Source of the DNA: Deroplatys truncata
Lineage: Eukaryota > Arthropoda > Insecta > Mantodea > Mantidae
Direction of reading: 5' to 3'
DNA length: 64,000 nucleotides
Assembly: GCA_030765065.1 (NCBI GenBank)
Contig: CM060987.1
Location: forward strand, 76,456,557-76,520,556
Below, piece after piece: positions 44,191 to 55,554 of the stretch (position 1 is its first letter; the number at the start of each line of letters is the position of its first letter). Under the pieces are notes generated by a model that was not told the DNA's origin, ran no database searches, and saw only the letters and a program-made list of their open reading frames with translations. Position numbers and translations under genes: made by a program.

Positions 44191-44413
44191 TAACTGCAAC
44201 GAAAACAGAAGAGACAGCAAAGAAAAGGACAATCGAATCTGCTTATAGCGGTAGTATATGTATACGATAAGTGTGCCAAAACCATGTATTTCATCTATAG
44301 TTGTATTCGGTTCTTTACATTAGCATTCTGATAATTACATATAGAGACAACATTTTGCCCCGCACATTGGAATTTACTTAACATATATTCATAATCAACA
44401 ATGAAATAGCGAG

Positions 44414-44680
44414 CTAGCATCGTAGCTCAGTCGGTAGAGCACCTGCCTGCTGTGCTAGGGGTCTCAAGTTGGATTCTCGGTTGGAGGGTGGAAATTTTTC
44501 TCTAGCCAAGATTATTCCCTATCTTCCCCAGAGTCTAATGGGTGTCTAATATATAAACCCATAGGAAAACCAGAAATTTAATAACGGTATACGAGTTGAT
44601 AGCATTGTCGACAAGCAATATGTTCCAGAAATAAAAGGCCGCCATATGACCACTGCAGTTAAAGGCGGGGTATAAATGTA
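44414..44680 (+). mobile_element. tRNA-derived SINE, family C copy 2
   Basis: Head TCGTAGCTCAGTCGGTAGAG and a worn B box (CAAGTTGGATTCTCGG), CTAGCCAAGATTATTCCC, and the tail word AAAGGCGGGGTATAAATG. It lacks the long TG run of copy 1. Confidence 0.85.
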
Positions 44681-44692
44681 AACATTAAAACA

Positions 44693-45552
44693 AAATCTGA
44701 TGTGCTGCACTCAGGTACCTTCCTCTACTCTTGTACAAACTATTTTTACAAACGCTTATTCTCCATCTACTTCATGTTAATCGAGATATCGAGATGTTAA
44801 TCTTATTGCTAATTTTCTTGTAGATGCAAGGGGAATATGGTAGGCTTTAAGCGATTTTCAAATGTTTTAAAAACTGGTTGCTATGTGAAGCTTTCCATTC
44901 TTTTGCAAGTCCAGGACATAAAAGAAAAACGAATTCCCATTCGAGAAAACGTATAAGTATTGGAAAATTCAAACATTTCGGAAATGGTTCACTCGAAAAA
45001 AAAATAGTATATGACATAAATTATGTGTTTTAACGAGATCTACATTTCTGTGTAGAAAAATATTGTCTATCTCTTACGGTTTAGCAGTTATGGAAAATCC
45101 ATTCAGAAAGAAGAGGACTTTTGAGGACATTCCCAGAAAATTCAAGATATACATTTTGTCATGAAAATAAATATCTTAAATATTTGATATTTTAATCAAA
45201 ATCGTTACAGCTACTTTTTGAGAAAAATCAAAATTTTCTAAAAATGTTCCATGTAAAGGGTAGTCTGGTGCAGAGATTTTCTTGAAAATCTTCTTGTCGC
45301 ATCTTTGAGAGATACTGAACCTAAATAACACGTTTGGTATTTATCCGATTTTTCGTTTTTGAGTTAGGTGTTCACAAACACGCACACACACATCCACACA
45401 GACCACACACATACACAGAGACCTTTTTCTAAAAATCCTTTTTTTTTATTCAGGAGGCCTCAAATATGTATTTCCAGTGAAATCTCGATATCGAACTTTT
45501 GGGTGGAATGCAATGCTTCCTCTACTTATTATACGTAGTAGAGAAAGTAAAA
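44693..45552 (+). mobile_element. ACT repeat, full length
   Basis: AATCTGATGTGCTGCACTCA start, (CA)-rich tract at 45377-45420, and hairpin end CTTCCTCTACTTATTATACG then TAGTAGAGAAAGTAAAAA. Family words are collinear throughout. Confidence 0.9.
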
Positions 45553-45960
45553 AGGAATAGATTATTTTCTCAGTGGTTATATAGACTATGCGCAATTTCT
45601 ATACTTTTTAACCTGGTGGTCTCGAAATTTGGAGTTTTAAAATTTACGGGATGTCTTTATTATGTGAAGATGCGAAGTTGCCAAATATCTGAGGGACCAA
45701 AGAGGGGATACGGAGATTTAAATCTTCATCAAACGTGATTATCTAAAAGTTACTCGACCGGTGCAATAATTATTTCTCCGCTAAAAGATGCTTACTTACA
45801 ATCTGTACGTCATTTCCAGAATTTAAAAATTCGCAAGGAGGTTAATTAACTCAGAATGTGATATCCGTCCATGTTTCATATCCATTTCTGGAAGTATCAG
45901 TAAAATGTTCACACTTTATTATGTATTAGGGGCGGAGGACCCATTCCTCCCGCGGTTATA
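45553..45960 (+). repeat. Repeat X, copy 2
   Basis: Matches 19925-20345 in order (GACTATGC, GTGATTATCTAAA, TTACTCGACC, CATTTCCAGAA). It begins exactly where an ACT repeat ends. Confidence 0.5.
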
Positions 45961-46273
45961 AAATAGATCCCATTCCTACCGGATCCTTATGGATCCATAA
46001 CTACATAGGCCTCATTTCTTCTGGTCATAAGAAGTAGCGGTTCTAGATTTCTAGGAATCCTCCTGTCGAGCGAAGACGGTAGCAGTTCAAATCATTAATG
46101 CACACGCATTATCAGCAGAGTCATGTTGTATTGGCAATAATCTATAAAATTTGTGCTTTAATTTTTAAATTCGTGCGTTTTCGTGTTTATATTATAACAA
46201 ATTTTCGGAGTAACTTGACTGAAAAAATACACACGTTTTAGTACAATAACCAGCATTGAAATGTTCTGGAATT

Positions 46274-47140
46274 TAAAAAAATCTGACGCGTTAAATTCAC
46301 ATAACTTTCTCTACCCTATTATCATTTATCAATGGGTATACAAATTATTCTTACGAAAGTTTATTTTTCTATCTACTTCATTTTAATCGAGATACACTTT
46401 TGCAGAAATAGCTACATTATAAATTTGTTAGGATACAAAGCGGACATCGATAGTCAAATGTTTATGAACTGGACCCTCTACGCTGGCTTTAAAATTCCAT
46501 ACTATTTCCATAAAATCGCCAGAAACAACTGAAAATCGATGGGACTTAAAAAGAATAACAAAGCACTGAATAAATTGAACCATTAATAGCGGTAACTAGA
46601 AAGTGGTTTATGCCACAATAAGTTCTTAGAAATAAATTGTGCGTTTTAAAGAGCTCTACATTGTTTGTGTAGTACGTTTTCGTCTATCGCTTAACGTTTA
46701 CTATTATACAAGATTATACAATTCCTTCTAAATAAAGGGGACTTCACAGATTCCCCCAGAGTTTAAAATATACACTTTATTTGTCATATAAATATCCTTA
46801 ATATGTGATATTTTAATAAAAATCGTTGTAGCCGTTTTTAGAAAATAAAAGATTTCGAAAAATATTCTATATAAAGTATTTGGAAAGGGGGATTATCTTA
46901 AAAATCTTGCTGTCGAATCTTTGGAATGCACTAAAGCTAAATACCAAGTTTGATATTTATACGAATTTTCGTTTTTGAATTATTCTATTCAAAGTCACAC
47001 ACGGATCTTTTTCTAAGAAAGCTTTTCTTGGATTCGGGGACCTAAAAACAAGTATATTAGATGAAATCTCAGTATTGAATTTTTTGGGTGGAATGCAACA
47101 CTTTCTCTACCTACTAGGTACGTGGTAGAGAAAGTAAAAA
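46274..47140 (+). mobile_element. ACT repeat, full length with perfect terminal hairpin
   Basis: AATCTGACGCGTTAAATTCA start, body in family order, and a hairpin at 47100-47135. The arms ACTTTCTCTACC and GGTAGAGAAAGT pair at all 12 positions around a 12-nt loop. The (CA)n is nearly lost (ACACAC only). Confidence 0.9.
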
Positions 47141-47240
47141 TGAGCTGCGATACATTCATGTGACTTTCTCTGCCATTACTTCTTGCAGAAGCTCTTGCAT
47201 ACTATATTATTCATATAAAGCCTTTTGACTGGAAATTATT
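47141..47240 (+). repeat. ACT repeat start fragment
   Basis: TGAGCTGCGATACATTCATG and ACTTTCTCTGCC follow the preceding copy without a gap, a partial head-to-tail tandem. Confidence 0.6.
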
Positions 47241-47526
47241 TCAAGTTTGGTAGAATTAATTGTTCCTGCATGCTATCAGCTGTTATAATTCGTTTTTGTT
47301 TAAAAGAAAATCGCAAATTTTCAGAGCATTTGTATGGTATGAATGTAGTTGGCAAAAGTTAAACAGGTATATAGTTAGAAGTATTTCGAGAACGATTGAC
47401 ACTAGGAATAAGTTTATTTTGGAAAAGTTTTGAAGTTTAATTTCTTTTTAATGTTCCCTGTTTTTCTCAGTTTATTATTACTGTATTTTTTCTGTTTACT
47501 TTACCGCTTATTACTGCAATTACGGT
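47241..47526. other. Unassigned AT-rich DNA
   Basis: No gene or repeat recognised. Confidence 0.4.
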
Positions 47527-47645
47527 TACACATATACCAGAAATAGACACACAAACACCCATGCCCATCAAGGGACTCAAAACCGCGACCCCCAGCTTAG
47601 CAGAGCACCGAAGCTACAATATTTGCTCCAGCGATTAGGGCTAAG
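47527..47645 (-). mobile_element. tRNA-derived SINE, family A, monomer
   Basis: Minus-strand head GCCCTAATCGCTGGAGC and B box GGTTTTGAGTCCCTTGATGG, then ATGGGTGTTTGTGTG, the same order as unit A of the dimer at 25685. No family B unit follows. Confidence 0.65.
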
Positions 47646-47890
47646 ATTACCGGCAATGAAATGTATGTTTTCACTGAAATGTTTCTCCCATCTATATAGT
47701 TTCTCATGAATACAATTTTCTAATATTCACCAAAAGTAAGGATGACTTCACAGGTTACTCCAAGGAAATTTATTTTATTTGTTATGAAAACGTCAAAACC
47801 ATGGCATAACCAAAATTGTCAGAGCTATGTTTTGTAAATAAATAAAGAATATTGAAACTGTTTCCACCCCAAGTGTAGTTAGCACTCTGT
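47646..47890 (+). mobile_element. ACT repeat fragment
   Basis: Middle part only (GGATGACTTCACAGGTTACTC, TTTGTTATGAAAACGTC, AACCAAAATTGTCAGAGC). Confidence 0.5.
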
Positions 47891-48374
47891 GGAGAAAAAA
47901 AAATTAACTTATACAATTCAATTCCGTTAAATAATAATTGTAGGATAAATGTAATTATTAACAACAGCACCTGATTTGATAACTGAGAGGTGTAAGTTAT
48001 TTTTGAACGAATTAAGGTATGTACCTGTCGATTGCAGGAATTATTAAATAGTGTTTATTCGCGGTGTTTCTTCCATGCCACCAAATTAATCATACAAGTT
48101 TCTACTATACTTACTCAGCTACACGATAAGATAGTTCACTAGTTCGGTTCAGCTTCTCCCCAAAAATTCCCTAGGTATCTGATTCAACAAGGGTGTCCAA
48201 TATTATGCGTTGCATTGAGCCAATTTGAAAAGTTTTTTGTTTGGAACTTTTTCTTTGTACCCAAGATTTCTCTTGCTGATTTACTCATTACTTCTTTAAA
48301 GTCCTTCATTCTTCTGTATTTGAGCTGTTATCTACATAGGTAAGTATCTAGTCAAGCTCGTTTTGTATAATTCT
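47891..48374. other. Unassigned DNA
   Basis: No gene or repeat recognised before the SINE target duplication. Confidence 0.4.
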
Positions 48375-48385
48375 CTAACATTTAT

Positions 48386-48666
48386 GTCGTCCTCTGTGAT
48401 GTAGTGGTTACCATGCTAGCTTCTAGTTCCCGAGGTCGCGGGTTTAAACTCGGCGGAGGGGGATGGGTGTAAAAATCTTTAGTATGGCTTCCTTCGGAAG
48501 GGAAGTAATGCCGGTAGTCTCGTGTCGTAGATTTACGGCACGTAAAAGAACCGCAAACCTGATAAAGAGGCTTCTGAGCAAAATTAACGGTCTTTGACGC
48601 CCTATTTAGACGCTGAGGACCACAAAAGTTAAAGAGCGTCCATAAATAAAACTGAATTGAATTTTA
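48386..48666 (+). mobile_element. tRNA-derived SINE, family B, full length (281 bp)
   Basis: Head GATGTAGTGGTTACCATGC (A box) and GCGGGTTTAAACTCGGCGG (B box), TTCGGAAGGGAAGTAATG, GTAGATTTACGGCACGTAAA, GCGTCCATAAATAAAACTG and an AATTGAATTTTA tail. The perfect 11-bp duplication CTAACATTTAT flanks it at 48375-48385 and 48667-48677, which fixes both ends. Confidence 0.92.
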
Positions 48667-48677
48667 CTAACATTTAT

Positions 48678-48891
48678 TCCTGTAGCAGCTAAGTTTTATA
48701 AATACCCTTCTGGCAGTGTTTACTTTTTACACCCTTGGATATTACCAAATACTGCTTAGGATGCATATAAATCGCCTCCTTTGTACACCCGTACACCATA
48801 GCAGTTTTTAAATTGTAGGATTAGGCTTTCGATAACTATAATTTTCTGAATTGTGGATCTGAAACCCCTTCTACATTATATATGAAAACGT
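48678..48891. other. Unassigned DNA
   Basis: Nothing recognised. Confidence 0.4.
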
Positions 48892-49320
48892 TTTTACTTT
48901 CTCTTCTACTGTTTGTATACTACTCATATAAAAAAAATTATAAAAACTTCTGTGTGAATCTGTCTGTCAGGTTTAGTGATGCGACACGAAGATGTAAAAC
49001 AGATGTTCTCACCTCAAAATATCCTATACATGGAAAACATCTTTCGTTATTTTTTATTTTCTCAAAAATGGCTCTAATAATTTTGATTAAAATGCCACGG
49101 ATTTAAGATATTTGCATGAAAAATAAATTGTATTACCTCCGAATAGCCTGTGGGTCGTCTTTATATAGTTGCTAAACCATAAGAGATAGACAAAAAGTTA
49201 CTGAACAAAAAGTGGATATCATTTAAATACACTATTTATGTCCAACAAAAACGTATGCAATTTAACAATTTCTGAGATATTCATTGTTATTGGTTTGAAT
49301 TTTCAAACCAAAAATTTATA
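48892..49320 (-). mobile_element. ACT repeat, internally deleted
   Basis: Hairpin end TTTTTACTTTCTCTTCTACTG, loss of the TG tract, then GATGCGACACGAAGATG and AAAAATGGCTCTAATAATTT to GTTATTGGTTTGAATTTTC. Confidence 0.75.
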
Positions 49321-49420
49321 CCTTTTCCACTGCTTATACATAGTAAGTAGGCAAAGTATCACACACCGCCCAAAAGGTCGATACCTAGATTTCACCATTT
49401 GTAGAAAGAGCTGAGTCTTC
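49321..49420 (-). repeat. ACT repeat terminal block
   Basis: CTGCTTATACATAGTAAGTAG to TAGATTTCACCATTTG, the hairpin-end 100 bp only. Confidence 0.6.
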
Positions 49421-50555
49421 TCAGCCTGCGGATTGAGAAGTTATGCAGTCCCGGCGTTGTACAGGCTATGCGGTAAACACTGCATCGCGTCGTATCAATT
49501 TCGGCCGAAATGACTGCTTTGCACCACTGTGCGTATAGTGACTTGCAGTCGTAGTACAACAGTGTGCGCGTTGGCCTTTAGTGGTGAAGGTCCCGGCTGC
49601 AACTTTAATGTTTATAAATTTAACGAGAACTGATAGTTTGGCATGGAAGTATCGTTTCACCATGACTTTCCAGCACGTTAACCGCTGCGCAACGAGCACC
49701 ACCGTAGCCCTAATCAGCGGGCTGGTGAATGCGATGCCAGCACCTGCATTTTGCATCGTCTTAAATTGCAGGATTGTCTAGTTACCAATCCACAGGATGA
49801 AAAGACTCACGCGGTATAATCTTGCTGCCAACTTCTTCCTGTGTTACGTCACGTCGCTAAATCATACCAACGTTTGTGAACGAGTTCCACAGAGGAACAG
49901 AAGTGACGCATGAAGGAATGGACCGGAAGTGGGACTGAAACATATTGTTGGGTAGGTGAAGTTACGTGATTGAGCAGCCAATTAAAACTCAGATTGAAAA
50001 GGGCATAGGGTTTTGATTTTACGGAAAATAGAACACATTAATAGTTATCATGCATTTTCAATTCCTTTTTAATCCCCAATAATTTGCTGAAATTAATTTT
50101 GTAAAATGGGATATTTAAAGCATACCGTTTATCAATTATACTATCACATATAACTCCATGATGGTTAAATAAGCGAAACGCATTTACATTTTAAGTTTAA
50201 TTACCTATTGCGGAATTGCACGAGTTTATTATTTAATACTTATGTGGTACATGCATTAGCTTAAGTTTATGTCATCAGAAATGACGTAATCGCCGTTACG
50301 AAATATATTTACATTTTAAGGTTATTTACTTATTTCGGAATTGCGCAAGTTAGTATTTAATAGTCATTTGAGGTTATGTGGTACATAAACATGACTTTCC
50401 TGCCTTCTTCCTCTCGACATGCTTACATCTCGGTTTTCGTATGCCAACAGCACTCATATTCCGTAATACACATTTGACGTAATTTTAGTGATTTTTTATT
50501 AGCAAGGGTTGCCCGTGTACCATGACGTAGCAAAGGGAGAAGCTGGCAGCAAGAT
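49421..50555. other. GC-richer unassigned segment (to about 49960), then AT-rich DNA
   Basis: 49421-49960 has near 50 percent GC and no recognised motif. Open frames on both strands over 49466-49781 are probably a composition effect. A pair of similar words (ACATTTTAAGTTTAATTACC and ACATTTTAAGGTTATTTACT, about 120 bp apart near 50190 and 50310) suggests a worn local duplication. Confidence 0.4.
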
Positions 50556-51043
50556 AACGTACGCGCGCGCGCGTGCGTATGTGTGTGTGTGTGTGCATAG
50601 AATTACTAAAGTCGCCTAAATACCAAAGTATTTAAGTTCAGCGTTTTTCAACGATGCGACACGAAGATTTTCAAGGAAATCCCCAAACCCCAAAGTACCC
50701 TTTATATTCACACTTTCGGTATTTTTGATCTTCTCAAAAATGTCTCTAATGATTTTTTTTATTAAAATATCACACATTTAAGGTATTTTATGACAAATAA
50801 AATATACATCTTTAATTTATTGAGAATAGGCTGTGAAGCCCTCTTCATTTGGAAGGAATTTTGTATAAAGTTGTGTAATGGGTAAACAATAAGAAATAGA
50901 CAAAAACGTACAACACAGTAAATGTATACCTTCTTAAAACACACTATTTGTTTCAAATAACGTTCTGTGGCGTTAATTTACAAGATATCCATTATTATTG
51001 GTTTGAATGTTCACAACAGTTGGTCATTTTCGTAAAATGTGAG
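50556..51043 (-). mobile_element. ACT repeat, left part, split by a solo LTR
   Basis: CG/TG tract at 50561-50595, GCGACACGAAGATTTTCAAG and the body to GTTTGAATGTTCACAACAG. Resumes at 51957-52190 beyond an LTR. Confidence 0.75.
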
Positions 51044-51049
51044 AATGAT

Positions 51050-51956
51050 TGTTGCTTCACATATGGAAAGCCATTTTTAAGTAGGTTGTATTGAAGAAGG
51101 AGTTGTATTGTGGTTCAACTGTTGGGGTGCCGAACTTGAAGTAGTTGCAACCGCACGTATGGTAAACAAAGTTTCCGGTAGTCTTTGCCCCAAGTTTAAA
51201 AATATTAACTTTGTAATTTGACTGTTTCTTTAAATACTGCGTCAGTATTAATTTATAGAGACATGAATATCTTAACAAGGCGTGGTGCGGCTGAAGAATG
51301 TAGGCTTACACAGATTATAATTTTACTTCACTCCATTTATTAATGCTTGACACGACTAAAATAACACTTCTCTGATATAGAGCTGTGAGATTATTTATTA
51401 ATTACTTGCACTCTTTAAACACTTAAACTATTTTCGTCTCACACTGAATACATATTAAACTTCGCGAGGACGCGTCTCGCGTCCGGTTAGGAACGCTGTC
51501 TACTAACAACTGAACTCTGAATTTGTACAATTTGCCCTATTTCAGTTTCTGATTGACTATTCCTACTCCAATAGTATACTTTTATTTAACTTAAGTTTTT
51601 TTTGGTTGTTGATTGGATATTTTATAAACTGTCTCAAAAATTACATTATTGTTGCTCCAAGAAATACCAGTAGCATTATTAAACTTTCTAATTCATTATT
51701 GCCTCAAGGTTACCTCATTGTTACCTCATTGTTAGCAAACTTTGACCTATAATTCTTACAGCTCCTACGTTATTAAATTACGTAATACATTCACATAACA
51801 TTATTGAACATGTACATATTAATATAAACATTAGTACAATGACTGTTACATGCATTTTATGATATTTATGCACATATTGCTTTAAGGCGGGCTGTTATTA
51901 TATTTTATATTATATAATTAGACTTAAATCATTTAAGTGTTAAAAATACTGCCTCA
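51050..51956 (-). mobile_element. Solo LTR (907 bp) inserted in an ACT repeat
   Basis: On the minus strand it starts TGAGGCAGTATTTTTAACAC and ends GAAGCAACA (TG...CA). AATGAT at 51044-51049 and AATGCT at 51957-51962 look like a 4-6 bp target duplication. Its opening resembles the start of the LTRs at 7237 and 14461 (TGTGAGGCAGTATTTTATAT) but the rest differs, so it is a related family. AATAAA-type signals occur on the minus strand. No internal region is present. Confidence 0.65.
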
Positions 51957-52190
51957 AATGCTATCCCTATTCCGTTGTGTTTTGGAATATTATGAAAAGA
52001 GTATGAATTTCAAAGCCAGTATTACCAACTAGCTTTTAAACATATGACTGTGGATTCGGTTTCCTCTATCTTTCTTGCATCAAAAATGAAATGTGTAATT
52101 AAGTTACTTCTGCAAAGATTTAGATCGATTATCATGAAAAATAAAGGCTTTCTTAATAATAGTCTGTAGAAGCTATGCAAAAAAGAAATA
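51957..52190 (-). mobile_element. ACT repeat, right part of the split copy
   Basis: CTATTCCGTTGTGTTTTGG, TATGAATTTCAAAGCCAG and AACATATGACTGTGG continue the family order interrupted at 51043. Confidence 0.7.
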
Positions 52191-52257
52191 CACACACGCA
52201 CACAAGTATATATATAGATATATATGTATATATCTATATATACATATATATATGTAT
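52191..52257. repeat. (CA)n then (TATATA/GATATA)n microsatellite
   Basis: ACACACACGCACACAAG followed by about 55 bp of TA-rich palindromic repeat at the junction of two ACT repeats. Confidence 0.85.
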
Positions 52258-52852
52258 ATCTGATGTGTTACATTCACATAACTTTCTCTCCCATATCGTT
52301 TATTAGTGGGTATAAAACCATTGTTACTAAAACAAAATTTTCTATCTGCTTCATTTTAAATCAGATATACTTGTGCAGAAACAGCTACATTACACATGTC
52401 ATTATAGATACAACGGGAACAACGATCGTGAAATGTTTAAGAACTGGATGCTACATATTGGTCATAGAATTCCATATTCTTTCCATGACGTCGCAAGAAA
52501 CAACTGAAAATCGATAACACTTCAAAAGAATGATAAAAACCTTGAACAATTCGAATCTTAATAACGGATATCTCAGAAATAGCTTATGTCATAAAAAATT
52601 CATTTAATATAAATTTTGTGTTTTAAAGAGATCTACATTTTTTGTGTAGTGCGCTTTCGTCTATCGTTTAAGGCTTATCAGTTATACAAGGTTACGCAAA
52701 ATTCCGTATGAAGAGGAATACACAGCCATTCCCAGAAAATTGAGCACCTATATTTTATTTGTCATGTAAATATCTTTAATATATGGTATTTTAATCAAAA
52801 TGTAAGTGCCATTTTTTAGAAAATCAAACATTTCGAAAAATGTTCCATGTAA
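52258..52852 (+). mobile_element. ACT repeat, lacking the hairpin third
   Basis: Starts ATCTGATGTGTTACATTCAC, ACTTTCTCTCCC and runs to AAAAATGTTCCATGTAAAT, then stops. Confidence 0.8.
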
Positions 52853-53214
52853 ATTTTTCTCTCGCCATTTAATATAATCGAGGTGTTATTTCATTATATA
52901 TTTGAAAGTGTAGTTTGCAATTTGTAAGTCTGCCTGAATGAAAAATGCTAAGAAATACTCATGATTAAAATTAATTTGAAATGGATAGAAAATTAATATA
53001 ATTCATATGTGGAGTCAGGTAAAGTTATGCAATCTATTGGTATTGTTTTCTTTTAGGAAATGTTTAGGAATATATACCTACAAAATACCATAAAGTAAGA
53101 CACAAAACATTACGTAAGCATCTGAATTAATAAAAAACTAATATTCATTTACAACCTTATACTAATGAATGAGCCCTTGAGGAAAAATATTAGAATCACC
53201 TTAGACGTTTTACA
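52853..53214. other. Unassigned AT-rich DNA
   Basis: Nothing recognised. Confidence 0.4.
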
Positions 53215-53730
53215 GATCCCGCATAATAGTTCAGGCTGCGAGGTAATAAGGAATATTTCGAAAACGACTAATGCTGCAAAAAGGTATTTTACATACATTC
53301 TGTATTTGATTATTTCTAATGGTTTACCAGTTATACAAAATTACACAAAATGCATGCCCTATGAACCGGACAGAAAATTTAAGATATACATTTTAATACT
53401 CAAGCAAGAATCTTAAACTCATGGTATGTTAATGAATATCTTTTGTCATGTTTTGAGTAAACCAAAAACGACGAAACATTTTCCGTAAAAAATGGCTTAG
53501 AATCGGAGGGGGTTCCTGGAAAATCTTCCTGTCTCTTCCTTGGAGGATGCTGAACTTAAATATCAAGTATGGTATCTATCCGACGTTTTGATTTTAAGCT
53601 ACGCTGTTTTCTTTCTCTCTCACTCGCGGTTCTTTTCTAAGAGTGTGTATTTTATTCAGTAACATAACACATACTTATTTCCGGGAAATTTGATATCCAA
53701 TGTTTGGATGTCAGTAGGTGCTAAATAAAG
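53215..53730 (+). mobile_element. ACT repeat, diverged, middle to near the hairpin end
   Basis: GGAATATTTCGAAAACGAC, GGTTTACCAGTTATACAAAA, TTTAAGATATACATTTTA and GGAAAATCTTCCTGTCTC occur in family order. The terminal hairpin is missing. Confidence 0.7.
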
Positions 53731-54515
53731 TAATAAAAAAACAACGAACTTATTTCCTCCCGCCGGTATGCAGTCAATTATTTATATATTTCACTGCAGT
53801 ATTTCTTTTAGCTAGCAGAGTTTCAAGTTTTCAGCCTCGGTTCGGGAATATCCAAATGGAACCTGTATTCAAATAGCCTTTATTATAACTATTGTTAATT
53901 TTATGCCAATTTCAACCATGTTTGATATGTATTGACGAATTGTATTAAATCTCTTGTGTTTAAAATTTCAGCTCCATACGTGCAGTGGTTTGCCTAAAAG
54001 TTAAAAGTTTGAAGGAGGTTCTTCACTTTAAGCACCTTCAACTTTGTACCGATTTCAAACCAAATTTGAAATGTATCAACAACTTAGCTTCAAATTCCTA
54101 TATATATATATATATATAATATCGTCAATTGGTACTTTCAGCTACTGGTTAGTTGTTTCATACAGACAGACGGATCTGGGGACAGAGAGAGAAACCGACG
54201 CTAACGGGTGCTCTGCAGCTAAAAGTTAACGACATGTCGAATAGTTGCTTTTTATTTGTACAGTTTTTAATGCCTGATAATACTATATAAGGCACCACCG
54301 GTGATAAATACTGATGCTACATGAAATGGAAATTACGAAAGGAAGTTTAGGGTACCTTAACGGCATTTTTCAGTTATGCGGAGTAAGGAATCCCTTTAAA
54401 TACAAAAAAAACAAAAAAATAATAAATCAACTCGGTCAGGTAGAATGTTTCGTCTAGGTTTGAAACGTGGACCTCGTGTTCACTAGTTCATGCTTAACGG
54501 TTACCATTGTTTTCC
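53731..54515. other. Unassigned DNA with an (AT)n run
   Basis: (AT)n at 54098-54118. No gene recognised. Confidence 0.4.
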
Positions 54516-54801
54516 CATTTATACTCCGCCTTTAACTACATTGGTCTTACCGACGGCTCTTCCTTTGGAATTTATTGCCTAAGGCAATGGTTTAGCTCGT
54601 CTTCGCTTGTCGTTGAGTTTCTTAGAATTTGAGTTTTTATATTCGATCACACACACATTCAGACCCTCATTCATACTTCCGGACTCTGGGGAGGATAGAA
54701 AGTATCTTGACTACAGAAAAATTCTAACCCCCAACCAGGAATCGAACCCGGGATTCTTCGCATAGAGGCAGGCGCTCTACCGACTGAGCTACGAGGGCAG
54801 C
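54516..54801 (-). mobile_element. tRNA-derived SINE, family C copy 3
   Basis: Minus-strand head CGTAGCTCAGTCGGTAGAGC (A box) and CCCGGGTTCGATTCCTGG (B box), then the body, ending at AAAGGCGGAGTATAAATG. The head is the best preserved of the family and could fold as a tRNA-like cloverleaf, but the attached SINE body argues against a functional tRNA gene. Confidence 0.88.
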
Positions 54802-54954
54802 TGTGTGTTTTTTCTGACCGTTGTGTTTCGTTTTTCTGCTTGCAACCAAGTTTATATTGCTTAATTTGTGATTATCTGTAGTCTAACATGGAATACGAAT
54901 AATCTAACGTGAATAAAAGTGTACTCTGTTATGTTTACCATAATATATGGGATT

Positions 54955-55005
54955 ATGTAAAGTTGTAATGGGTAGAAAAGTCGTGTGAATGTGATACATC
55001 AGATT
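54955..55005 (-). repeat. ACT repeat distal end fragment
   Basis: GGTAGAAAAGTCGTGTGAATG then GATACATCAGATTCTTTTA, the non-hairpin terminus only. Confidence 0.6.
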
Positions 55006-55088
55006 CTTTTACTCGGTGGGATTTAATTTGAAAAGAATAACAAACATTAGTTATTGTATTCCAGAACATGTAATATGAACCACAATCA

Positions 55089-55554
55089 GTTTCCAAGCAA
55101 ACCAAAGCTCGGCGGTGGGACCAGTTACAAAAAGCGTGCTGCTGAATATTTCACTTCTGTGAAGCGAGGCAAATAGGGTAATAATTGTACAACAGCTAAA
55201 AGAGACCTTGCAGCCGAAAGCGGGATACCCAAGGGAAGATTTTTTTTATTATTCACTATATTATGTATACAGTGCTCCGTAACATGGTTCTAGGTTTAAT
55301 GTTTAGATAGAGAAGGCACTTGGGATGAAAGGCACGAAACAGAAAGAGAAGAAATGGTAAAGTATTGCATATTTCCTTGTGATTTCACACAGCCGAAAGC
55401 GCAGATCAGAGGGTGTGAATTTGATTGGAAGGATATATGTACTTCTCAAAATTTTGATTTGGGAACATCAACTTTGACTGCTCTTGCGGTCGTGACTTTG
55501 ATTCTCGGTGTAGTATTATTCTTACGCCTTACAGAGTATGGAAACTGTGAATGA
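55089..55554 (+). pseudogene. Possible transposase N-terminal remnant plus an unassigned frame
   Basis: 55089-55245 read in one frame gives KKRAAEYFTSVKRGK and, after a stop, TAKRDLAAESGIPKGRF. This vaguely resembles the helix-turn-helix start of pogo/Tigger-type transposases. A 66-codon frame at 55354-55554 contains a hydrophobic helix (TALAVVTLILGVVLFLRL). Neither is secure, and both may be chance. Confidence 0.25.

Noticed and set aside
49466-49781. Overlapping open frames on both strands as a host exon
   Set aside because: Composition effect in a GC-richer patch; no recognised domain or splice support.
54730-54801. Functional tRNA gene
   Set aside because: A and B boxes are good, but the head is joined to the family C SINE body shared with two other loci.
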